A stretch of 64,000 nucleotides of DNA from Centrapalus pauciflorus (taxonomy: Eukaryota > Streptophyta > Magnoliopsida > Asterales > Asteraceae): NCBI GenBank assembly GCA_020465985.1, contig JAANYP010004337.1, positions 777,001-841,000 of the forward strand, given 5' to 3'. Of this stretch, positions 26,293-37,730 are shown piece by piece (the first letter of the stretch is position 1; each line of letters opens with the position of its first letter). Below the pieces are notes generated by a model. That model was not told the origin of the DNA. It ran no database searches and saw only the letters and a program-made list of their open reading frames with translations. The position numbers and the translations under genes are program-made.

Positions 26293-29200
26293 TCATGAGT
26301 TTTTCTTTTGCGGGCAATTTCTGGAATCATGGAGTGCCTGTTGATTGCAATATCTACATAGACGCTCACGTTTTGTTGCATTGATTTTTGCTTCCTCGGC
26401 TTTACCAACCATGCGTTTGCGTGAACCACATCCTTTATTGCGAATGCCTTGAGGGGCGTGAATTGTTACTTCAGATGGTTTACTTGTACCAAGTAATTTA
26501 ACGATGGTATCGTTAGTTGATAGTGGAACCAGCTTATGTTGAACACGGTTGTGAAATTGCTGTAAGAATGTATCATGTTCGGCACGAAACGTCTGTATGA
26601 CATCGTCACTACCAAGAAAAAGGTTCAAGTAATTATCAAAGTTTTTGGTTATGTCTCGAATAATGTCTTGAAATGACTCCGGGGAAGTAACAGAGTTGGG
26701 AGGCTGACTGGCTGAGTTTAATGATGGCAAACATCCCTTAGTCCATCGATGTAAAATGTATTTTGCAGGGATCTCCTTAACGCAACTCACCCTGAGCACA
26801 TAAAAGCAATGGGAACATAGATATCCCTTTCTTTCAAAGAGCTTGCAAGTACAGCACACAGTGACATTATCTTGCATAATTTTGACCTAAATGATAAAAA
26901 AACATTTAACAATTAATAATTTTTAAAATGAATATAGTGACACAAAATGAGATATGTACATAATAACTAAGCCGTTAGATAAAAAAAAAGGACCTCATTT
27001 TCATGACACATATTTGCATCCTCAGTGATATCTCTAACAACATATGTGATTATTCCATCATTTGTCGTTGAATTTATGCTAAGACAATTGTTGATAGAAG
27101 CTTCGATCTCATTTTGAACTCTTGAGAACATGTGAAGAGTATATGTATCGGATGCCTGTTTCTCAAATGTCACCTTCGTTTGCAATTCAATATGCTTGCG
27201 AGACGAGTTCAAATCGTTAAGTCGTTGTTTTGATCTTTGGAACTCCATAGCCGTCTCAAAATGACTATAAAACTCTAACAATGTAAGGTTATGGTTCATC
27301 AACTGTTGAAAAAAACGGTTTTCACTTTCTGATCGTGATGTTGTACGCATCAAGCCTGACATGTATGTGTCACGAAAGAAAGCCGGAATCCATGATATTT
27401 TAATCTTGTACATTCGTTTCAACCAGCGGTTTCGTTTCAAGCCAAACTCTTTAATCAAACTCTTCCATGCATGTTTGAAAGTCTTTGGGTCACTAGTTTC
27501 ATTCCATACCAAAGTATGGAAGCGTTTTCTGAAATTGGTTTGTGAACAAATTTTTGGTCCAACCTGAGTAACCAAAAACGATATGTCATAATGTTTGAAA
27601 TGAATTAGAATATAATATAAAAAAATGTATTACCCTGTTGGTTAATTTGTCCATAATATGCCACATACACAACCGGTGACGTGACATAGGAAATACATCA
27701 GCTATGGCCAACTTCATGGATGGATCTTGGTCGGTAACAACAACAACTGGTTGTTTGCCGAAAGCGTTCAAGAAAGCCCTGAGTAGCCAATTGTATGATT
27801 CATGAGATTCGGTTGAAAGCAAACCGGCACCAAAAGTGACACATCTTCTGTGGTTATCGATTCCGGTGAACGGCACAAAAACCATATTATATCTATCAAT
27901 AACAATTGTGATGTAACTCATTAGTAAAAATAGTTGATTAAATACAAAATACAATTCAAGTGTTTATGAGCAACTTACTTGTTCGTCCTAAATGTAGCAT
28001 CAAAAGAAATAATGTCGCCAAATGCAGTATAATTTCGTTTAGCTACTTCATCAGCCCAGAAAACTGATGCCAATGTTCCATTCACATCAGTCAAATAGTC
28101 AAATGAGAAATCAACAACACATTCCTTTTTGTATAACAACTTCTGAACTAACATTTGGGCATCGGCGTCATCAATGTACTTTAGAATATCCCTCTTGAAA
28201 TTTTTAAAATCAACGACAGATGCCCCAACCTTTGAAGAACCACCAACCATTTGAGATGTAATATGATGCACTTTAGTGGGTCCAAGATTATAATTGGATA
28301 GTTGGTGCACCATTGCTTTTTGTGTGGCCTTCATTTTTCGAGTTGATTTCAAAAAATACATATCTTCAGGCTGAACCATCATATGGTTGTGCTTATCTTC
28401 GAACATATCAATAGTGTAATAACCTTTCGATGCTATATGAAAACGGACAAAAGCTTCGCAATTTGTTCTTCCACTAATCCGTTTACGTCGAGGTTTTGGG
28501 TTAGATGATTCAGTGCGACATTCAATATCTGTAGGCTTAGGATTCATACCTTGTTTATTGCAAACAAAATACTTGTGCACCACTAATCCATTTACAACCC
28601 GTGACGTGGATGCGCGGACTTCAAATCCAGACTCTATAGCATACTTCCTATATGCTTCAACTGCTTCAGAAAGGGTTTGATATGAATTGCCAATGACAGG
28701 TTTGTGGATCGATTCTGGAATCCAATATTTAGTCCCAACTGTGGACGTCAATTTAGCCACAGATGCATTGGAATTTTGGTCACATCTGGGAGCAGATACT
28801 GGTAGACGAAAAGAAACTTATATGTCGTAAACAATATGTAAGTTGTATTAGGGACATGTAATTTTCACAACTAACGCACCTGGTTCACCATCTTGGTTTA
28901 GAACATGATCACTTTGAATGTCAACATGGACTTCCTCATCGTCACTATCAACATCTGATTAAAAATAAAAAAAATCAAATAGCATAGGTTATCACAAATA
29001 ATAGCCACCTGATAGTTGTTAGCATTGTAATAAAATAGTTTAATACTATACAATTGACACTCATTACTTGTTTGGAAATCATCGCTGTAGTATACTTCAG
29101 AATCATCCGAATTAAAGCAGTATTGTCCTCCTTTATCAAATTCACATTCCAATAGTTCCTTACCTGATTTGGTAGTAAGTAATGTAAATAAAAATAATCT

Positions 29201-29328
29201 GGAACTTGAAAACATTTTCTGAAACCTTACAAACCTTTTCCTGGTATATTTGCGGATTCATCAACATCTAATGATTGATCAGATTCATCAGAACTGGTTG
29301 GTTCATCATCAGATGAATGGGCTGACAT
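26293..29328 (-). CDS. FAR1/FHY3-like MULE transposase of element E (7 exons)
   Basis: Coding exons (minus): 29328-29235, 29163-29068, 28954-28880, 28798-27979, 27892-27634, 27563-26994, 26886-26293. All phases agree, giving 835 aa with no stop. Residues 1-90 are acidic and Ser-rich. A FAR1 DNA-binding zinc finger spans about 128-230 (Cys168, Cys202, His225, His227). The MULE transposase core has FDATFRTNKYN with Asp355, VTDQD with Asp416, and RSESEN with Glu527 as likely DDE residues. A SWIM zinc finger has Cys650, Cys652, Cys662 and His664. A zinc-knuckle-like tail holds Cys815, Cys818, His824 and Cys829. The exon 6 donor (GAG|GTCCTT) is the weakest junction. Domesticated FAR1 proteins share this layout, but position between matched TIRs argues for a transposase. 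It should bind the element ends and cut in the nucleus. Confidence 0.88.
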
Positions 29329-29360
29329 GTTACAAACTTCCGCTGAATGTGTAATTGGTA

Positions 29361-30706
29361 CCTAAAATGGAAAGACTACACTAACTTTATACGCATTCAT
29401 GGAAAAAAATTACATAGGGCAGTAAATGTTTACATATGATATATAGTAAGCTTGCAGCGATATACTTTAGAGCCACAGGGTAGTTAGTTATGCTTTAAGT
29501 TGTTGTTCATTGTGATTTATCATCTTGGGGGTTCTACATGCACATTATCATAATCCCTGGTGAACACATGTGTTCCACATAGAAGCAAATGGATGACACA
29601 CATCGTGAATAATTTATAGGTTTCAAAACTCTGCAGATGATTCAAATGAAACCATGTGACAGACCATGAAACCATGTGATAGACATCAGTATTGTCTGAT
29701 GTTTTTTATGAGATCTGATTGCATGATTATCGTTGTTTAGATGAGTTTATTTTGATTTATTTCTGAATTATTTAGTGAGAAAACACATGGGATCATTGTG
29801 GTTATTGTTCATATTGTTGTTGTCTTATTGCCTGTGCATGTTTTTACACCTAATTGTTTAAATCTCATATGTAGTAAGACTGAAATTTGTAATGTTAAGT
29901 AGTGTGTCAATGTAGTAAGACAGCAATTCGTAAAATTTTAGATGTTGCCTAAGTCAATAACAGATTGAATAGCTCATTATGTGCAGAGAATTCATTCAAA
30001 CCATGAGACATACCTATATAACCGAAACATGGAAGGTCATATACATTGTTATATAAAATGGAGAGCTTGGAAATAATTTAATGGGTATGTTTTGGCTGCT
30101 TGACTTTTCGTTCCTTAAACAACTTTTTGAATGCATGTTGTGTTTTTTTCTTAGATTTTGGTGTTGACTATTTCAATATTCATGTCATCATGTGTTATAC
30201 TCACAGTGAGAGAGTCAAGTCTTGGACAGCCAAAGGCAAAGTGTGTCTGTTCATATCTTCAGGAAATAAATGATGCTGTTAAAGCTAAATTTATTGAACA
30301 ACATCCAGTGACATTAATTGATACCAACAATTCATTTTTTTCTCTACCTTGGTTGTAGCCACCTACACTTCACTCTATGGAACCAATTGAATTTTGAACC
30401 ATGCAAGAGACATATAAAATAGATGATCCATTGGATGCAGAGGATTCATCCACTAACATTTTGACCATGAAACCATGCGAGAACCTTATATAAGAATTTA
30501 GCATGCATGAAACAAAAGAAGGTACAAAATATCATCGTTGATCAATTCATCAAATTAAAATTTTAAAAACTCATAATTTAATAGACCCTTGGATGAACCG
30601 TCGTTGATAAATTCATCAAGTTTAGATGATGAGATAATAAACGACGAGCAGGTATAAAAATCGATGTAATCGACATGCATATAGAATCGAAATTGATTAA
30701 CATACC
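29361..30706 (-). promoter_or_regulatory. Probable leader intron of the transposase gene
   Basis: On the minus strand a good donor AAAAG|GTATGTT (exon end 30706) and an acceptor CATTTTAG|GTACC (exon start 29361) would remove about 1.3 kb. That would place a 5' UTR exon between about 30707 and 30950. This is inferred from splice-site quality only. The interval has no other supported gene. Confidence 0.4.
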
Positions 30707-31058
30707 TTTTTAGAACAATCGTTGCTCAAGTCTTCAAATTCAGTCGATGCCGCTGAGACAATTTACAGAGATATGAAACAGTCGAAGATTCACAGACCCT
30801 TATTGAAGGATCGTTGCTCAGCAATTCTTCACATTCAATGGATAAAAATCGTATACTTATTAATCGATTTTCGAACGATCACAAAAGAACCGACATGCAT
30901 ATGGAATCGATTTTCACCCCAACGAGATGTTGAAACCGTATACTGATTAATAGGGATTCTTGTTACAGAGAGGAATCCAGGAACGTATCTAATGACATTG
31001 TCAATTACAGAAATACCCTTAATAATAGATTTTTTAATTGAAATTAATTAATTAATTT
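29362..31058. other. Right subterminal region of element E, no coding gene
   Basis: Leader and promoter region of the transposase gene plus subterminal DNA. Imperfect duplications occur around 30590 and 30610 (GATGAACCGTCGTTGA, then TTCATCAAG). Small frames at 30158 and 30722 are not supported as proteins. Confidence 0.5.
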
Positions 31059-31132
31059 ATTGCTGACTTGGCAAGTTTCTATTGGTTCACATTGTTCACA
31101 CTATTTAACTTGTTCACAAAAGATCTTCTCCC
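31059..31132 (-). repeat. Right terminal inverted repeat of element E
   Basis: Counterpart of the left terminus, with three GTGAAC motifs on the minus strand. Subterminal CAGCAATAAATTAATTAATT is shared with the left end of element C. Confidence 0.85.
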
Positions 31133-31213
31133 TATATATATATATATAAGTATATATATATTTTTTGCAAAAGTATAATAAAACGTTAATCGTGTTTTTT
31201 TGTTTATATATCT

Positions 31214-31278
<65 letters not shown>
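31133..31278. repeat. (TA)n right of element E and host hAT tandem unit
   Basis: TA runs at 31133-31148 and 31219-31278, with GCAAAAGTATAATAAAACGT between them and again after. These match the left arm at 10617-10867 and belong to the split hAT element. Confidence 0.9.
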
Positions 31279-31280
<2 letters not shown>

Positions 31281-31804
31281 TATATATATATTTTTTGCAA
31301 AAGTATAATAAAACGTTAATCGGTTCTAATCGGTTCCATACCCGAAATACCCGTACCATAACCGAACCGGAACCGTGTTACAATTATTGGTTCGGTTATC
31401 GGTTGTTACAATCTTCAATTTTCGGTTCCGGTTAAATCGGTTCCGGTCCGGTTCGGTCCGGTTCCGGAACCGTTTACATCCCTAGTTACATCTTCATTTG
31501 ACACGTGGGTACTTTTTTTGATATATATCATCGGTTTTTACAAAAGTTGGGTTTTTTTTCTTTAAATTTTGGTCCATATTGATCCTCCCTAATTATATTT
31601 GGGCCTCTACTTTTTTCGTCTCTTTTGAGCCCGTCTTCGTCCATTTATAATTTTATATGCTTTAAAAAGCAATGTGATATCATAATTTCTTGGTTTTATG
31701 CCCGATCCTTCGTAAGCAAGCACAGTACGGTTAAGTCCAATCCAAACTAAAAAAATTCTGGGTTTAGCTAAACGTAATGGGCAGTAAACATGTGTGTATA
31801 TATA

Positions 31805-32213
31805 AAATATGGTTCGTGTGAGTATTTAAAAAATTGTAGAGCATTGTGCGTATCTGTAAACATACATGATTTCAAGTGTGAACATGCTACAAGAAAAAGA
31901 TTTTTTTTTTTTCATATTCACATAGATACAAATAATACAATGCTATTTCGCACCTACCATTTTAAAAGTTATGTGAACGTAAAAAAATTATATGAACATG
32001 TTTAGTGTGAACATATGTTTATAACAATTAAATTCAAGTGAACATGCATGTTTCACATAATTTTTTAGTGTGTTCTTATGTCTGATTTTTTTACATGGAG
32101 TCTTGTATAGTTAACTTAAACATAGTTATGACTTTTTTTCCCCCAAAAACATGGTTTTAAACGAGTTACCTCTGGTACTTTGCAAAACTAGTGTACTCAC
32201 TTGAACCCACATA
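31805..32213. mobile_element. TA-family MITE A (copy 2, diverged)
   Basis: The left end is TATAA-AATATG-GTTC then GTGTGAGTA; the right end inverted is TACAT-ATGTGG-GTTC then AAGTGAGTAC. The interior has GTGAACATATG-like motifs like copy 1. Spacing is kept although the outer bases have drifted. Confidence 0.55.
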
Positions 32214-32529
32214 TGTACACACTGAGTTTTTTTTTTTTTCCTTTTTTTTTTCATATTTTTTAGTAGAGGCAGAGTAATGGCTTCATATAATAACAAAGCC
32301 AAATTCAAGTTTGACATTGTTCAAGGCATTGAAAATATATTAAGTATAGTGTCTACTCAAAATATCTAGTATTCAATAAAATGGCAACAGAGGTTTAGCA
32401 TCATCTACAACAATATGCCAATATAAAGAATTTGAATTCCAAAAAGAAAGCTGCAAAAGAAAGAAACCATCGTTTTCTAGCAGGTTAAGGAATTTTGGAT
32501 TTCTTTTTACGCAATGAGCTAAATACGAC

Positions 32530-35500
32530 TCACCCATGGGTGTTAAAAGCCTCCCAAAGTAAATTCTGTGGAGCCGGGTTTGAAAGATCGCGTGCCTGTA
32601 GAGCCGCTGTCCTTAGCGTCTTGAGTGTTGCTACATTCGCATCATAGAAGGACAAACTCATATAAGGCAGATTGTGTTTCTTGCAAAGCTCTCTCACAAT
32701 CGGAGAGATTGACCTCAAGTGACACCGAGGCAATCTCGGAAACAAATGGTGCTCCAGTTGAAACTGCAGACCACCAAAGAACCAATCCATCCAAGAAGAG
32801 CATGAGATGTCGATGGTCCCACTTGTTTGTTTCTCAAACCAATCATTCCCTTTCGGTGGGCCTATGTAAACATTTGCTGCAAAATGGTTCAACGTAAATT
32901 GAACATGTTGGATGCCCGTAACACAAAAGCTGACTAACACAAAGGCCACCCTTTCTGGCCAATTCGGTAAGCACGAGACAAGAAGCGGAAACCATGTCCA
33001 GAAAACAAGGGTTCCAAGAATGTTTAGGCCTTTGTCTGGCACTTTTCTCTTCGAGAACAGCAACAGTAATGTCTGTAGATAGAGGTTGACCCTCGCGACA
33101 CACATGATCGGGTAATATGAATAATGTTGGTAGCTCACAAAAAACCTAGCCAACGGATCGAATGTCAATTGTCTGCCATAGAAAACAGATGTCAACGAGT
33201 TGAACAGCTTCGAAGAGACTGCTAGCATGGGCAAGTGTTGAAGATCAGGATCGTAATCGAGGCTATTGCAAGAAACGTGATGTGCATTATGTGTCCACTT
33301 CCACCATGCAATGCTTATCCCTGTTATACAATTTCCAATGAAGATCCCAGCAAATTTGTTCCACCCACGAGTCGTCATCATCTGGTAATGCCCGGCATCA
33401 TGACCCAAATAAGCAATTTGCATCCACGCTAACCCCAGTAGTGCCCCAGCAAGCATATGAACCCAGAAACTACTGGAGTATACTACTCCGTATACACATG
33501 CAGAGAGCAGCAAAGACACGAAACAAAGCGAGTAAATTACACCGTGCCCTTTCTTCTCAAACATCCCGGCCTTTGCAAACTCAGAAGCTAGTTTCCTATA
33601 GTCTTTGGAAACATCCGAAACGTTGTAATCCTTTAAGTGATACCCAGTGAAGAGTTTGTCAAGGTGTTTCCATGCGGTACCAGGATGAAACGCGATGAAT
33701 GCATCAGTCACATCCTGGCCGGCAAGATTCAAAAGCGGAATATCTCCACCAGGGTGTTCTTTAGCCCACTCTGTAACATTGTAAACTTTACCCTGAATGG
33801 AGATCCACAGGTCAGCAGCCTTGTTATGTTTTCGTAATTCTTCTGATGTTATATACTTCTTTCCATCAGCCATTGAATTCAACACTGGAAAAGAAACAAT
33901 GTATGCCAAATAAGGATTAGCATGAACTGAATAAAAATAATGAGGCAAAGTAATAAAATAAAAAAAACTTAGTTTGATTTTGACTCATCAATGGGGGTGC
34001 TCCTTTGATATCATAAATTTAGGGGAGTCTAAATGGACCCCCAATTATCTCAATGGACCCTCTATTCTATTTTTTTTTTTTTAAACTTAATCATTACAAA
34101 ATGAGTCTATGTTTTTTCTAATTTGTTCTGCCCCATGCACCCTCCCATACTTAAAAGTTAAAACCGATAGATTTGTTTACAAAATTTGTTATTTATAAAA
34201 GGGTGTGACAGATGCCACATAAGTCCACAAAAGAGACGTGTCTAGGGGACCCATTGAACTTATTTAAGGCTGTAAAACGAAAATTAATCTCTATTTGTTT
34301 AAAATAATAGACAAAGGTTATATATATATTTCAAAAAATACCTTCTAGACAACCCATAGTGGGGGCATGCGCATATGCTAAAAGAGTGCTAAACGATAAG
34401 AAATTAGATATTTTTGCAGGCCTGGCAGTCATAAGCCGGACTAAATCAATTAATAATTAATGTATAAATAATAGGAGAACAAGAAAAAGCATGCGTTGAA
34501 ACTTGAAAGTGACTTTTCAGACGAAATTTTCTAGGAATTAAAAGCATGATGATAAATTCCTTAATCAGTTGATTCTTTCTTTAAAGGAACCCAGTTATCT
34601 ATCATCCAAACGTACGGAAAAGATTATGAACGAGAACAAACATTGGCAAGACCCAAGATTTGCCCTTGATAAAGTAGAAAAGCACCACCATTTTGCCAGT
34701 TGATATAAATCAACTTTGTATGTAAACGTTGCTTTAAGATCATCTCGTTCATACCATACCAAAAAAAAAAGTTATCCAACCACCACCATATGGAAGAATC
34801 AGAAAAACTGGAAGGAGATGCAAAATATAATATTTTTAGGATTCAGAAGCCATAGCCAAAAGGGCTGAAGTTTTTGCTACCAACCCATTCAGGCACCCGA
34901 GGTAATTCATAAGATATGAAAGCATCCTCCACTGGTTTATCTGAAAATAACCTGACTATTTACAAAAACTCAGCTAGGCTAGGTGCATAGTTTAGTCATA
35001 TTATCAGCGAGAAGACACACGTTAATAAACCAATCCCATTATAATGCATTCAGGAGTAACATGATAAATTAGGCAGAGAAACAGAGAGAACTTAGAAAAA
35101 ACTCAATGATTTCTTAAATATACGGTATGATTTCTTGTAGAGTTGTAGGAGAGAAATCAATCTTCAGCCATAAATCAAGGGAAGCGCTTTTGTTCTTCCT
35201 AGTACGACAGATTGGATCTAGAATTCTAGTTTGATGATGAAAGTAACACTTTACGAACACAGAAAGTCCGACCGGATCTCCGATCCCGATCCGACGAGGA
35301 GAACGCATATCAGGAACAACACATACACACAAGTATAAAATAGCACTTAATTCACCGTGTGTATAACAATGATGATAAAGGAAACGAGGAGCTTCGCTTG
35401 ATTCTAATATAAGTTTTCTTACTCTGTTGTTACTCAATACAACGACATTGCTAAAATGAGGATTGTATAACGATTGAGAAATGAACTGACATAGCCCGAA

Positions 35501-35695
35501 TTCAACAATATTGCTAAAATGGTTAAGAATGCCAAAAAAAACAAACAGATCCGCTTTTATCCCTCCATAACCAAATAAACAATGCAGAAATGGAAGTAAA
35601 CATATGAAATTTGATTGTATGATAAGTGAAAAGGAAGATTAACCTTCAATGACAGAAATGGAAGGAGAAATCATCGTGGAATCTTCACACACCAT
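32530..35695 (-). CDS. SLD: Sphingolipid Delta8-(E/Z)-desaturase, cytochrome b5 fusion
   Basis: The main exon is 33884-32530. A tiny first coding exon ends at 35644, just before the donor GAAG|GTTAATC at 35643. Start codons lie in frame at 35674 (461 aa, preferred) and 35695 (468 aa). Joining G to TG gives SVIEVLNSMADGKK, which fits the N-terminus I recall for the sunflower enzyme. Starting at the internal ATG (33873) would give 447 aa. In 461-aa numbering: cytochrome b5 domain with HPGG at 54-57 and second haem ligand His77; three His boxes HDAGH 172-176, HNAHH 209-213 and QFQLEHH 384-390, where Gln replaces the first His of box 3 as usual for front-end desaturases. Several membrane segments lie between. 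It inserts the C8 double bond into long-chain bases of ER ceramides. The reading frame is intact. Confidence 0.95.
33885..35643 (-). other. 1759-bp first intron of the desaturase gene
   Basis: Donor GT at 35643-35642, acceptor TTTTCCAG ending at 33885. It contains no supported gene; the frame at 35114-35437 is intronic. A GGGGGTGCTCC motif near 33993 and GTGGGGGCATGCGC near 34360 may mark an old MITE. Confidence 0.85.
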
Positions 35696-35869
35696 CCGAA
35701 TCGTGATCGTCGTCCAAAAGTGTCAAATTCTAGGGGAATATATACATAAACAGAAGCAACGACAGAATGTGGAGTGAAGAAAAGAGAAGATAAGAAATGG
35801 GTTATAGAGATAGGAAAAGAATGGGGAATCTGTGGGGTTTTTGCACCCTAACGGTACAATGGCAATATA

Positions 35870-35877
35870 CTATATAG
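35870..35877 (-). promoter_or_regulatory. Likely TATA box of the desaturase gene
   Basis: CTATATAG lies about 175-200 bp upstream of the two candidate start codons, preceded on the minus strand by a purine/pyrimidine-rich TTCCTTCTTCC stretch. Position is reasonable for a 5' UTR of about 150-170 nt. Confidence 0.45.
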
Positions 35878-36290
35878 GAAGAAGGAAGGAAGAAAGGACT
35901 GTTTCGGGGAGAAGAAATCAACGATTAACATCGAACGGTCCGCTGAAATTGATGAGTTGAGCGCGTAATGTAGCGGATAACTCCTCCTCTGCTATTGCCT
36001 GTACCTTACCACCTTCCCACGTACTCACGCACATTGCAGGCTTCGCTTTTCAATATCTTTTATATAAAATTAGTTTATTATCGGTGTACTACACCCGTGT
36101 TGTGTTTAAACTTTGATGGTTGAAGATAAAAAACTTCAATAAGAAGCTAAAAGTAGGAAAACACGATTTAAGATAAGATCAGACTAAGAAAATTGAAATA
36201 TAAGAAGCGATATTCATAAGTTTTTAAAAAAAGAAACCCTAGTAAAAGAATTTTTTTAATAAAAAATTACTATAATTTTATTAATAGAAA

Positions 36291-36834
36291 TAGGAATGGC
36301 AACGGGGCGGGTTCAGAGCGGGGATTGGTCCCCTCCTTCCCACCCCATTCATCATCGGGTTTCTTATAGGGATCCCCACAGGTTTCGGGCCCCCATTGGG
36401 TACCAAATAAGACTCAATTCCTCGTTAGTGTCTTTCGTTTCCCATTTACATGTACAAATCCGAACCTAAAACCCGTCTAAAATATTAAAATTGATAAAAT
36501 TTCTAACGATATCAGATATCTTTTTAACAATAAAATATAAAAATGTATATGAAATATAACCAAATAAAACTAAATAACAACACACTTGCATTATCGCAGA
36601 TAAAGAATAACGATACAACTACATTAACAACCAAAATTACGTAGATATTAATCATAGGTTATTTATATATTTATAACATAATTAAAGAAAGAATGTATAT
36701 CTATATGTGTGTGTGTCTCTTAGCGGGGCCCCCCATCCCCAACCCGTACCCAATAAAATTCCCGATAAGATCCCCAAATTCGTCCCGAAAAGTTCGGGTT
36801 TCCCCATCGGGTTCCGGGGTTTTTGTCATCCCTA
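36291..36834. mobile_element. hAT-type non-autonomous element
   Basis: Ends are TAGGAATGGCAAC at the left and TTTGTCATCCCTA at the right, with a perfect 8-bp duplication AATAGAAA at 36283-36290 and 36835-36842. Subterminal DNA is rich in GGGGCGGG and CCCCAT motifs. No transposase. Confidence 0.85.
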
Positions 36835-36929
36835 AATAGAAATTGTAGGATACATATGTCCTATCCTCATTAATTCAAGTGACAGTCTATTTAATTGGTA
36901 AGGTGCATGTAATTACTCTTTTAATAGAA

Positions 36930-37095
36930 TAATTTTTTTGAACGACAAATTAACCTATTACTAATCCTACAATACTCCTTTGTCTCAAGTGGGGACTTCA
37001 TACTTATTTTCACCATCTATATTCAAAACTTGCCACCGACGGAAATCGAACATGTAACCTCTCACTTAGATATCACCCTCATATCAAATGAGCTA
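36930..37095 (-). mobile_element. tRNA-derived SINE (copy 2)
   Basis: Same family as 12886-13075: minus-strand TAGCTCATTTGA (A box), GTTCGATTTCC (B box), AAGTCCCCACTTGAGAC body and a GTCGTTCAAAAAAATT tail. Confidence 0.7.
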
Positions 37096-37722
37096 AAATA
37101 ATTATAATAAATTAAGTTAACATAAATGTATTATACATGTCACCACCAATTCATGTATATAATTTATACATTTATGGTATGTATACATTGAAGGGTTTAA
37201 AGAAAACCATCAAACTTAAAAGAATTTTAATAAACAATTATAAAGTCAAGTCTCAATATGCAATTAATGAACTTCCAAAATCAACTTGCTTGCTCAAATA
37301 TCTAGACATAAGATGTATACAACTATACAATGCATATCAATGTACGTAAATAACATTACTTCAAAAAATAGTGTCTAACAACTAGTAAACTTATATCTTT
37401 ATAAATAAAATGTTATGTTAATATGTTAATTATCTCACATTATCCATATTGAACTGAGAATTTATATTGGTTTCATATGAATTTTTTGATACATATTGTT
37501 TTTTCGTTGAATTCGGCTTAATATGGACAAATGCCCCCAAATACCTTTCACTTTTTATTTTGTTTTTTCTTCCATTTTGTATTCGATTTTAGCATGAAAA
37601 GAAATAAAAAGGGAAAGAACATCTTTTAGAAAACATATGCATATTGGATGAAAATCTCTCTCCTTTTTATTTTCTATTCAAAAATAAGTTGAAATTTTTG
37701 TGCTGGTTTTCTTCTTTTTATC
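37096..37722. other. AT-rich gene-free stretch
   Basis: No gene or boundary recognised. The short frame at 37137-37349 has no recognisable domain. Confidence 0.5.
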
Positions 37723-37730
37723 CCCATTTT

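Larger units (their letters stand above)
18343..31132. mobile_element. Element E: 12.8-kb autonomous-type Mutator-like transposon with FAR1/MULE transposase and Ulp1-like gene
   Basis: Both ends carry inverted repeats of about 74 bp with roughly 12 mismatches. They start TATAGGGATGAGATCTATTG at the left and TATAGGGAGAAGATCTTTTG (inverted) at the right, and both reach the identical block TGTGAACCAATAGAAACTTG. (TA)n adjoins both ends, so a 9-bp duplication would be invisible. Inside are a C48-like gene on the plus strand and a FAR1/MULE transposase gene on the minus strand, converging. Both can be spliced in frame without stops. MULEs carrying Ulp1-like genes are known from Arabidopsis (Kaonashi) and melon (CUMULE). 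Activity is inference. Confidence 0.85.

Noticed and set aside
26293..29328. Calling the FAR1-like gene a domesticated FHY3/FAR1 transcription factor
   Set aside because: It lies inside an element with matching terminal repeats and next to a C48-like gene, the typical content of certain MULEs.
33948..33948. Upstream in-frame ATG giving a 472-aa desaturase
   Set aside because: The extra 25 codons are intron sequence: a polypyrimidine tract and CAG acceptor end at 33885, and the true N-terminus comes from the exon near 35644-35674.
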